Source of the DNA: Blakeslea trispora
Taxonomy: Eukaryota > Mucoromycota > Mucoromycetes > Mucorales > Choanephoraceae
Assembly (NCBI GenBank): GCA_025331445.1
Contig: JAIWNE010000054.1
Span: 1 to 64,000, forward strand
DNA length: 64,000 nt
Reading direction: 5' to 3'
Shown one piece after another: positions 49,086 through 58,458 of this stretch (the first letter of the stretch is position 1; each line of letters opens with the position of its first letter). Below the pieces are notes generated by a model. That model did no database searches. It was not told where the DNA came from and saw nothing but the letters and a program-made list of their open reading frames with translations. The translations under genes and the position numbers were made by a program.

Positions 49086-50195
49086 AATCGCTGTGATTAC
49101 ATTATCCATCATCGTGCTTACATTGAGTGGCTGGGGTCGATTATTATTCTCTCTCCGGGAAATTCGACGGCAATATTTAGATCGACTAGTGCCTTTTCTC
49201 CGCAATGCAAAGAACTCTCCTATGTATCCAAGGACTCTAAATGGTACCCTTCAACATGGATAAGTAAACGTATCAAAGTTGGTTAACAGCAAATTGCCTT
49301 TCTTGGCCTAGCTATAATCTGAGCTGTGTCTAAAACATTTAAATCAGTCAGTAAATCTCTTTTTCTTTAATGAGGAGAAAAAAAGGGGGGGAGTACACAC
49401 ACACATGAAAGGACCTAGGCAAATTGTTTCTCCCCCCTCATTTTTATTACTATTTCAGTTACTTGCCCTTTTTTTCTTTTTCTATGGATGACAATCCAAA
49501 CGTCATGTAAGCTATTTTCTTATTTTCAACATGAAATTAAAGCTCCTGTTTAAATTGAATGATTAAAAAAAAAAAAAAAAAATACGGCCATTTAAGAGAC
49601 AAATCATTGTTTAATTCAGTTTGCTTTCTTTTTCAGATGGATAAAAAAGGAAGTTCAGACAATTGGAATGCTTTTAATAAACCTAAACTCTCTCGCTGTT
49701 TGTTCAAGCTATCAACTCTAAATATGCTATATATCGAATCAATAAAAAAGCTAGCAACGCACTGAGTTTCATATCTCCATAGCAACATCAAGATTCTACA
49801 CACATATCATTTGTTCTGTTTTGAAAGAAACTCTTAAATAGAGCAAAACTATATTGTTTGCCAAATTGTAGAAAGTTGACAGTGTTGCGTATAAAAGTAA
49901 CAAGATCTTCAAAATGACCTTTTTCTTCTTTGTTCATTAGTAACTCAGTTTATAGTATTCTGGCATGTGATTATCGAAATAAATAACTGGTTTATCTGAT
50001 TAAAAAAACGTTTTTTTTTTTTATATATATCGGTCTGAGAATAGATGTTTGTTCAATCGAATAGAACAAATGAACTCAATCGAGAAGAGACACAAGAATG
50101 ACATCATATAAAGAAGTAGGACATGGTTACGTAAATAAAGTATTATATTAGTTTATAATTGTATAATTTTCTTCTTCTCATAGGCTTCATTTAAG
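48933..50195. other. intergenic region with a 40-nt A run and a possible mini-gene
   Basis: A pure run of 40 A residues stands at 49043-49082, behind the GUT2 start; on the GUT2 strand it is poly-T in the promoter. A possible spliced 35-codon ORF (49484-49721) is listed separately. The remaining sequence, including T runs at 50011-50022, shows nothing further. Confidence 0.5.
49484..49721 (+). CDS. possible spliced mini-protein, 35 aa
   Basis: An ATG at 49484 opens seven codons (MDDNPNV) up to a perfect GTAAGC donor at 49507. A 130-nt intron ends in a pyrimidine tract and CAG at 49634-49636, and the second exon (49637-49721) continues in frame for 28 codons to a stop. The product is an acidic start, WIKKEVQTIG, then a hydrophobic LLINLNSLAV. 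No family is recognised. Good donor, branch-like CTCCTG and acceptor argue that the transcript is spliced; it could be a real microprotein or the remaining 5' part of a broken gene. Confidence 0.35.
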
Positions 50196-53100
50196 TTAGT
50201 TACTAGGTGGTGGTGGGTAATAGTCTTGCATATAGTTGCCGGGAATAAGACCTCTTTGTCCAGTATTGATGGGACCAATACGTTCTGCTTCCCACCAACC
50301 ATCTGCTTGTTTACGAATAACGCCTAATACTTCATCTTGATTAAAGGACATCTCTCCCTCAATCTATGAAAGAAAAGAAAATTCAATTCCAAATTCATGC
50401 ATCATGCTACTTGTGTTACTTACAGTCGCTTCAAATGGCCATTGAGCTTTAGCATAACAAATGAACTGTGCTTCCATTGGGTATCGGCCATTAGATTGTT
50501 TTGTTAGATTGCTGCTATCAAAGGATTCATGAGATTCAGCATAGATGGCTTGGCTTACAGGCCTTGTCTGTTGCTGTTGATAATTAGCAATGACGGCTGC
50601 ATTAGCTGCTGCCTCTTTCTCTTTCTTCTTCTCCTTTTTGTTGCCTCCAAAAAAGCCTAGTGAGAATCGACCCTTTTCTTTTTCCTTGTCCTTCAAATTG
50701 GATGCAGCTGATTTCAATGGTGCCTCGCTCTGTTTATTACCAGAAGGAGGCTGACTCTTGACACCAAATCGTTTTTTGTTCTGAGCTCCTTCATCGTGCA
50801 ATTGGTGGGGTTCAAAAGAATGTGGATCTTGTCTAAACACAGAAGCACGTGCTGGTTGTTGGTATGTATAATAAGCGGTCGCTGGCATGGCAGCGTTCGT
50901 ATTGGTTGCCATCATAGGAGGGCCACGATAACCTGCATTCTTGATAATATGGTCGTTTGACTTGAACTCTTCTTGCCATGGTGCAGGGCGAATTCCCATT
51001 CCATTATCTTCTGATATCCCATTTTGAGGCTGTTGCTGAGGTTGCTCCTGCTGAACATGATGGAATTGCTCAGGTTGAACGACAGGCGACATCTGGATCT
51101 GTCTACGGCCTTCTTGAATCACATGCTGAGCCATATCTGCTGGCGACTTGACTGCGTTGGGAATCTCAATGGTCAATGGAACAGTAGGTTTATGAAGTTT
51201 TGGCTGATGTTTTATTTCAACTTCATCAAGCTGCTTGTGAGGAATAGGCGATGCGGAGGCTGAAAGAATGCTACTGCTTCGTACTGATCCATCATACATG
51301 GTAGCATTCTGAGTCTTTACAGGTAACTGTTGTGGACGACGAATAGATGAAATCACCCATTTTTCATCTTTTGTAGGTGGTTTTGGTATACGGTTTTGAT
51401 AGTTGTCTTCCTCGCTTTGTTTACTGTCATCTACATTATAGTGACCATTCTCTCTTGGCATTCTGTCTGATGTATCTGGTTGTGACTTCTTTTCACGGTG
51501 ATGTAGAGAGGAGCTTCTAGGACTTACACTTGAGAGGGCTTGTGGTGACATCTCATCATGCTGATCTGTGTCAGTTTGATAGACAGGATTAGGCACCGGC
51601 TTGTACTTTGTATTTGTGTTTCCTTTGTGCATTGGATCCATCATACCGTTGGTCTCATGGGCAGCATTAGGAGAGAGTGGAACATAGTCGTTGTGTTGTC
51701 GGTCTTGAGGACGAACATGATCATAATGACTCTCACCTTCCTTCATGCCTAAAGCATTATAGATGCCAGAACTAAACTCGCCTAGTAGAGGCTGAGTGTC
51801 TTGTGTATAAGCTGTGTTGATGACAGTAGGTGATGTAGGCTGTTCAACCATACTCTTGTCTTGTGCTTGATTAGACAACATCTGTTCTACTTCTTTAAAT
51901 GCTTTATTGTTACTCTGTGCCGAGTGTGGTAGTTGGTCAGGCATGATTTCGCTCGGTGGTATGCTTTGTATTTCGATTTTTTGAAGTTGGTGATCGATTG
52001 ATTTGAGCTCTTCATCAGGATTGGTCAGGTTGCTACCTGTACTGCGATTCAATGGAATAATGCGCTCATCCGTTGGCCCATCTGCTTGGAGCATTCGAGG
52101 TTGTTCTGCTTGCTCTGTGTGTTCTATCTTTTGCTTTAATGTATCTTGATAATGTTGATTTTGTAAATCCCGGTGTTTTTTATCCATCAGGCTATGAATA
52201 GAAGTAGAGGGTGTAGTCTGTACAAGTAAAGCTGGATCATAGAGCACTTCGTAAGCTATAGGTTGTGGTATATTGCTCCCTGTTCGATATTTGTTGACAA
52301 AACTATTCATGTCCTTGTCTACATCTGTTATTTCTAATGCAGTGCGAAGACGATCGCAACACTTGTTTCGTTTAGCTTTATGGATTCTCTAGAGGATAAC
52401 TGAAGTTGCCTACCTCTTCATCGATACTGAATGTGCTTGTCATCATATTTGCAAATCTATAGTATACTATCTTTAGATAAGAAAAATATTACAAGTTGAG
52501 TAAAATGTACTTACGACCAAAGTGTGCTTCTTAAATAAGTGATTCGCTTTACTTCCATCTCCTGAAATTTGTTAGCACTAGCAGTCCAATCATTAACAAA
52601 CTTGTCATTGATAGCATTGTAATTGTCCACTGATCTCCGATAGACTTGATCTATAAGAGATGTTGGTAAAACAATAAAGAAAAGTCTTCCAAATTTCACT
52701 GCTCTTACCTGCAACTGTCACCATTCTCTTTTGCTCTTCAATTTCCTTTTCAATCAATCGAAAGCATGGTTAGACAAAGAACAATAAAGAGAAAACATCT
52801 TCTTTACTTTACCCTTAATTTTTCTTCTGAAGGGGTATCTTCGGATTGTTCATCTAAGGCTATCAACTTTTGACATTCAATAGCATACACTTCTCTTGCC
52901 TAATTTCGAGAGAGAGAGAGAAAAAGGAGGGAATCAATGCAAAATTACTAATTTAATTAAATTTGCTTTTATAATCTTACTCGTGATACATCAGACTGGT
53001 GTAGGCATTTGAGTTGTTTTGTACTTTCAATTTGTTGTTGTTGCTAATTCCCATTTTTTTTTAAGTTACTGAATGATCTTTTTGTATCATGGCAACAACT

Positions 53101-53587
53101 TACCAATTTACGTATCTCTCTTTGTTCTTTAAGAAACCCGTCCAGCGGCGCTTCAAGGTGATCTTTTAGTTGTTCAGCTAAATCAATATGAGCACGAGCG
53201 GTCGTTTCCATAATTGAAGGTATACGGGAGAGTGTCTCTGCAAAGCTGTTTTCTTCAAATTCGCCAATCTTTGAATTTTGTGCTAACTTTAAGAGGCGTT
53301 CTCCATAGTCTTGTTCTATTGAAGCTCTATTGAAAAATAACTTTGTTAAGAAAAAGAACAATTCACTGATATGTTTGCAGTATACCGAAGCTCGTATAGT
53401 TTCTTTATTTCTTCGCAAGTTTCTCTTGACTTTCTCATTTTGCTCGAGACAATCTCAATTCCTTTATGGTGATCGTCCTTTTCAAATAGTTAACATTCGC
53501 TCATTTCTTGCTTCTTTTTTTTTTAGTTCTCAGACTTACCCAGAAGGCTTCAGAGAATTTAGAGCCTTGTGTTATTGTGGCAGTCAT
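50196..53587 (-). CDS. F-BAR and SH3 domain protein, Cdc15/Imp2/Hof1-like
   Basis: Ten exons (53540-53587, 53386-53477, 53104-53326, 52981-53043, 52813-52899, 52709-52745, 52515-52650, 52414-52456, 50424-52361, 50196-50363) encode 944 aa. The N-terminal F-BAR domain (about 1-270) shows FSEAFWKDDHHKGIEIV, the coiled-coil repeats with RASIEQDYGERLLKLA, and its closing segment CCDRLRTALEITDVDKDM. A long Gln/Pro/Ser-rich disordered middle (about 290-870) lies in one large exon. A C-terminal SH3 domain (about 878-935) ends GLIPGNYMQDYYPPPPSN. Homologues bend membrane and organise the actomyosin ring and septum. Exon 9 was started at TGT on the evidence of a 52-nt intron with a CTAAAC branch. Confidence 0.9.
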
Positions 53588-54624
53588 GATATAAAGAAAA
53601 AGAAAACAGTATCAAAAAAAGAAAAATTAAGGGAAAAAAAACCAAGCAAGAAAGAGCCAAGAAAAGTTATAAAAAAAAAGGAAAAGTTGGTATATAAATA
53701 GAATGGACTAGAAGAGTGAAAAAAATAGAAATCTGGCCTATACAGTCGTTCCAGCGCCAAAAGGGCGGTTGGTTAAAGTGCGGCTAATAAAATTTCCCAA
53801 AGGGTGGTTTTCTAACAGGCTATTTTGGGCAATTTTTGTTTCTTCAAACGATGGTTTCTTTCTATTTCAAGGGGGGAGCAGTTTATGGACTTTGGTCATC
53901 ATTTAATAAGTAAGAAATCTAGAGTTTGTTTTTTATTGACCTAAAACAGCAAAAAAAGATACATCCTGCTACTGTCCAAGTTATCACACATGCATGAGAT
54001 CATCGAGTAACCATCATAAGTCATCTTGATTGATTCCCAGTACCATATTTATTGTTGACATAATTAACCATTAACAATGTACATACTACATGGACAAATC
54101 AATAGTAATTAAACTAGTCAGACATAGACATCTGTGCATTGAATGACAATAGGATAGCTGAGTTATCATAGTTTTGTCCCTCTCTTTCACCTATCTACAT
54201 GACCATTCACTACTTGACAGGCTAATTTCATTCTCCTTTGCTATAATTTGATTAGCGCCTATTGAGAGTACTTGTAGGGAGAAATTTCATTCATCTTTCA
54301 TTTAACTTGTAACTACTTGATATCGAATAATTGAGATCTAAGAAATGAAATATACTGAGAGGGTATTGACACTATGAGTCGCAAAAAACGTTAGTATTCT
54401 GAGTTTGAGTTGGCTGAAATGAAAACCTGCAAATTTGTTTAAAAGTGCAGTGGATGAATAAATGTGGATGTAGATAGAAGGAGCGGGTTAATTAATATTC
54501 TAAATAAACATTTAAAAACTCACCCTAAAAGGTACACACACGCCATCGGCGGTAAGCCTAGCTCTGTTTCGTTTTAGGAAAAGTAGCGGCAAAAAAGAGT
54601 ACAATGTAGAATTGATTGCTTTTG
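53588..54624. other. intergenic region, nothing recognised
   Basis: The first 110 bases are the A-rich (on this strand) leader of the F-BAR gene. Beyond that I see no coding region, repeat or RNA gene up to the transposon patch. Confidence 0.5.
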
Positions 54625-54895
54625 TTAAAGATACGGGTTGAATACATCAAGAGTTCCTTTGCCGATCAGTCTAGATGCACCAGAGAGATACCAATGGCTA
54701 GGGGCTGAAAGAGAGTCTCTTGGTTTGTGGGATTGTTTTGCTAAATTAAAAACACAAGCCTTGTTGCTGCATATAGAGGTACCATTGATCGTTTTCAGAC
54801 TTTCTCTTCCATCCTTCTCTACAATTCTCAATGAATGACTTATTTTTTCAAAGCAAAAAACACAGACTTGAGACGTGTTATGTTCATTGGTTATA

Positions 54896-56099
54896 CAGTC
54901 ACGCACAAAAAAGATGTGTTGGGCAGAAATTTTTCATATTCTTTATCTACTTTCTTAAGCAAAACTCAACATGCCTTTTACGAAACTCAAACCTTCAAGC
55001 TCAGAGCAAATTCCTCTTATACCAAGATAGGTGACATGGTTGGTGAAGCTAGTACCAGTGTCCAAAGAGTTGCCAACCGAATCAAGGAAACCGGACCATT
55101 GCAAAACAAATCACCTGGGCGGCCCAAAGTGTTGTCAAAAAGAGATTTAAATCATATTGAATTGATTGTAAGACCCTATCCTTTTACTTCTTACAACCAA
55201 ATTAATTCTGAGCTCAAGTCGGTTCATATCAACATTCATAGAAACACCTTGATAAGCTACTTGAAAGATATGGGTTTTGCGTCGTACTTCGCAGCTCATA
55301 AGTTAAGACTGTCTGAAGTAAACAGGCTTAAGCGAATTTGATGGACCAAAGAAAGGGTCAATTGGCCATTAGACATTTCAAGACGTGCTATGTGGTCTCA
55401 TGAGTCACGATTTCCCGTGGAAGGTTATCGTGGAGGAACCAGAGTGCTCCGAAAGCTAAGCGAAAGGTACCAAGAGCAGCATATTGTGCCCATAACAAAG
55501 TGGACTGGCGGATTTGATCCTTTGGTCTTGTGTGATGGCTCTGTAGATCAGAATGCTTATGTCAACATCCTGGCCAAGAAATTCACGTCATGTTTCATCG
55601 AGTTGGGCAAGAAGAAGAATCCGGACTTCATACTGCAAGAAGATGGCACTACATGCCACACAGATAAGCGTTTAACGCGGTAGAGACATACACACCAAAT
55701 CACCCGCTTTGATTTCTGACCACCACAAAGTTCCTGATCTCAACCCAGTTGAGCATATCTGGAGCTTTCTCTAGATAAGCTCATGGAAGAACAAGGTCCT
55801 AATGTAAACAATGTGAAGTGATTGGAGTCAACTCTGCAAGAAGCTTGGGGATAGATCAGTGTTGATCTTGCAACACGTTTGATTGAAAGTATGAAGGACC
55901 GCTGCCAAGCCGATGGTGAACCAGCCAAACATCAAAGTTCACTTTTTTCTTAAAACTATGACTCAAGCTACATTCGTGCTGAATTTGGGAAAACAAGAGC
56001 CCTTCTTGGGCTTACTATGTTTATTGCATGATACAGTATGCTTCTCGGCATTTCAAAAAAAAAAAAAAAACTCCAATGCATCTTTTTTGTGTGTGACTG
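54896..56099 (+). mobile_element. Tc1/mariner-family DNA transposon, defective copy
   Basis: The element is about 1204 bp. Its ends are inverted repeats: the left end reads CAGTCACGCACAAAAAAGAT and the right end, on the opposite strand, the same with one change. Both sides carry TA (54894-54895 and 56100-56101), the target duplication of this superfamily. The interior encodes a decayed Tc1-type transposase. It sits inside an older minus-strand ORF, whose frame is intact across the insertion site. Confidence 0.9.
55000..55800 (+). pseudogene. Tc1-type transposase, inactivated
   Basis: The N-terminal helix-turn-helix part (SVQRVANRIKETG, then PGRPKVLSKRDL) is open up to a TGA at 55339-55341, in the usual RLKRL-W position. 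The same frame goes on with WTKERVNWP and MWSHESRF; the first catalytic aspartate of the DDE set (normally WSDESRF) is histidine here. The second aspartate is seen in LQEDGTTCHT at about 55637. Further stops and a frameshift follow, with PDLNPVEHIW still readable at 55735-55764 in another frame. The copy cannot make an active enzyme. Confidence 0.85.
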
Positions 56100-56136
56100 T
56101 ATAATGGCAGCTTGTGTAACCCGCACATCAACCATA

Positions 56137-56347
56137 GAGATGTATTCAAAAAGTTTCATCCTGAAATTTATCTGTGATTGACAACTATTCTGCAGGAAAT
56201 AGACTTAAATGAACCAGGATCTCATGGTTAGAAAGCTCTTTTTCTTCCCAAGCATACTATGAGATCCTGGTTCATTCAAGTCTATTTCCTGCAGAATAGT
56301 TGTCAATCACAGGTAAATTTCAGGGTGAAACTTTTTGAATATATCTC
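56137..56347. mobile_element. 211-bp MITE with near-perfect 91-bp inverted arms
   Basis: Left arm 56137-56227 and right arm 56257-56347 are inverted copies with about five differences, mainly transitions. A 29-nt spacer separates them, so the whole can fold into one long hairpin. TA dinucleotides flank both ends (56135-56136 and 56348-56349), as for a Tc1/mariner-type non-autonomous element. The ends (GAGAT then ATTCAAAAAG) differ from those of the adjacent Tc1 copy, so that element did not mobilise it. It has no coding capacity. Confidence 0.92.
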
Positions 56348-56416
56348 TAATCACTCTCCTCCGTATAAAAGCTTTTGCTTGCCAGTAATCCTAGCAATCA
56401 TCATTTTCTTTCCAAT

Positions 56417-58458
56417 ATGAAATACTTTATTGATAGTAAGCATTTGTTTTTTTTTCTATTTGCCCCTCAAATTCTAACTTCTTTCTTGATTAATAGCTGA
56501 AACCCTCTCTACTTATATAAGCCAACACGACCTTCCATGTCTTGAAAACTGGATTAACTCCAACCTTTTGCAGTTCGTTCAACACGAATGCAGTTCTACC
56601 GCTCAGCTTAAAGATACCATTATCTATGTCTGGCAAAAGTTTGCTAAAGACAAGGAGACCAACATGTTTCTTAACGACGATCTCTTGGATAACATCTATT
56701 TGATGAACAAGGTATTAATACATAATCAAAATATTTCTATAGTTTCTTACATTTGAGCATAGCAAACTTCCGACACCCAACTTGAGTCAATCATGCTGTG
56801 GTTCTACACCTTGGTAAGTTGCAAGCAATAAGTTTTGATTAAAGCATTAATATTTGTTTAGTGCGAGAACAATGACATTGACGATGTACGGGAGAAAGTA
56901 AAAGGTGATATTGAAAATTTGGAGAAGATGAAGACAAAAAACCCTGCATGCATGTTGGATTTGGTGGCTATACACCTGTTGCACAAATTCAATGTCTTAA
57001 CTAAGGACAGGCGGGGATACTCACCACTATACTACCGAAGAAACTTAACTAAGGATGAATTTGTTGTGTTGAAGTAAGTGACTTGGTTTTGTTTTTGATC
57101 TTGAACCCTAAAGTGAACAAAAATCTTCTGCATATATAGGCTGGCAATGAGCCGCATTGTTGATTTGTTGAATAGCGACATTCTCAATATCTTCAAGGCT
57201 TACGTTGACCCCTTCTTTTGGGAGGCCATTAAGGTCTATGAAGGTACTGCTGCCGTTTCTGCCACTGCTGCCACTGAAGAAGAAGAAGCACTGGTTAAAT
57301 CTGTTTTTGACCCAGTGATCAAGGTTAGTGTTACAACTTCCAAAAACAAAATATGAATATTATAAATTACAACATTAATATCAATGAGAATAGGAGTCAA
57401 CTGAAAAAGGTGTGAAAGAGGCACACATATTGATTGCTGAGAAGAAGATCAGCCTTTTGAGAGAAAACAAGGAGCTTTCTTTGGAGTACAACCTTGTCTT
57501 GGCTGCTGAATTCATATGAGTATTGCTTGTTGTACCTGCCAGGCTTATTGACTAAATGCACGAATGGTTGCCTTCTACAAAAGCTTGAGTAATATTGGAG
57601 ATTGGGAAAGTTCTGAGACAACTGAAGCCCAGGTAGTGTCCAATATCAGCATGATTCTTAAAAACATATTCAAAAACACAAAGCTCAAGGTTGTCATGTA
57701 AGTATTGTTTCTCTCATTTCCTTCAAAAACTGAACCTTTCCTGTTTTATCTCGTTTTAGTGGAGAGATCAGTGCTGAATGCACCAAAGAAACAAGAAAGA
57801 TCCATGAAGCAATTTTTTCTGGGGGCCATTCTTCTTCTGCCTACACTGGCAACATACCAAGCAGCAAGAGAAGCAAGAACATCTGTGGAAGGAAGGCAGA
57901 CTTGGCTGTCAGAGGTGAAGGAGGCGTTGAATTGGCTCTTTGTGAGTTTAAGGCTGGCCGTAATGCCACAACGCTCAAGAAGCAGGAGGGCAAGAACCTG
58001 CGCTACAACCAGTGTGTCCTCGAAGCTCTCAAAGAGCATGGCTTGAATAGAAGAATCATAGCATTCAACTGGGGAGGTAAAGCACAGTATAAAAGTGATT
58101 CCTGTTAGTGCAGAGTCTAAACTTTTTTTTTGCTTTTCTGTTAAAGGAAATCGTGGCGAGATGTTCTCTCTCGAGGAGGTTAAAGGAGTATTCTTAGCTA
58201 CAAGTATCAACGGGCAGCTGGTGCTGCCCGTTGACCCCCGCTTGTTGAACCAAGCATTCGTTGATACGATGATCACCTTTTGTGCATGGAGAGTAAGTCT
58301 TTTTTTTTATGCTTTTATATATGCTTACTAACTCATTTATCAACTTTCAGAGGCACTTGGTTGCTTTGAATGAAGAGGCATTTGTCGCCAAAATTATGAG
58401 AGAAGTTGAGAGCAGTAGGAAGAGAAAACGCTTTGCGACCTGTTTCTCCCCCAAGTGA
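56417..58458 (+). pseudogene. PD-(D/E)XK-nuclease-like gene of a mucoralean family, apparently broken
   Basis: Nine exons can be read: 56417-56435, 56497-56711, 56763-56813, 56862-57073, 57140-57323, 57394-57697, 57760-58076, 58147-58292, 58351-58458, about 570 residues. The C-terminal part carries CGRKADLAVRG, then VELALCEFKAGR and KKQEGKNLRYNQCVLEAL: an Asp, a Glu-x-Lys and a Gln with the spacing of PD-(D/E)XK nucleases. The end is basic (SSRKRKR), like a nuclear signal. Homologous genes are, as I recall, numerous in Mucorales; no function is established to my knowledge. In exon 6 there is a TGA at 57517-57519 and, about ten codons later, the frame shifts before ARMVAFYKSLS, so this copy seems inactive unless an unusual intron lies there. 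Confidence 0.6.

Larger units (their letters stand above)
54625..56391 (-). pseudogene. decayed ORF with cysteine-rich/RD C-terminus, split by two transposons
   Basis: The minus strand from 54895 to 54625 reads TNEHNTSQVCVFCFEKISHS, then a second cysteine pair (ICSNKAC), then KPRDSLSA and SGASRLIGKGTLDVFNP before a stop. This pattern (TSQ-C-x2-C, later C-x4-C, then RD-x-x-SA) resembles C-terminal ends of a family common in Mucorales and, more loosely, the zinc-finger/RuvC ends of TnpB/Fanzor nucleases; the function is inferred only. The frame continues without a shift on the far side of the Tc1 element (56136-56101) and again beyond the MITE (56391-56350, DYWQAKAFIRRR) once each insertion and one TA are set aside. 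SHWYLSG replaces the usual AIGLSG, so it is probably also mutated. Confidence 0.55.

Noticed and set aside
56137..56347. The hairpin taken as the end of the Tc1 element or as a transcription terminator
   Set aside because: The Tc1 copy has its own inverted ends and TA pair at 54896-56099, and the hairpin has different ends with its own TA pair; 91-bp arms are far too long for a terminator.
57705..58276. Minus-strand ORF of 176 codons and a plus-strand ORF in another frame
   Set aside because: They overlap the frame with the nuclease-like motif and conserved splice sites; the antisense frame shows no recognisable domain.
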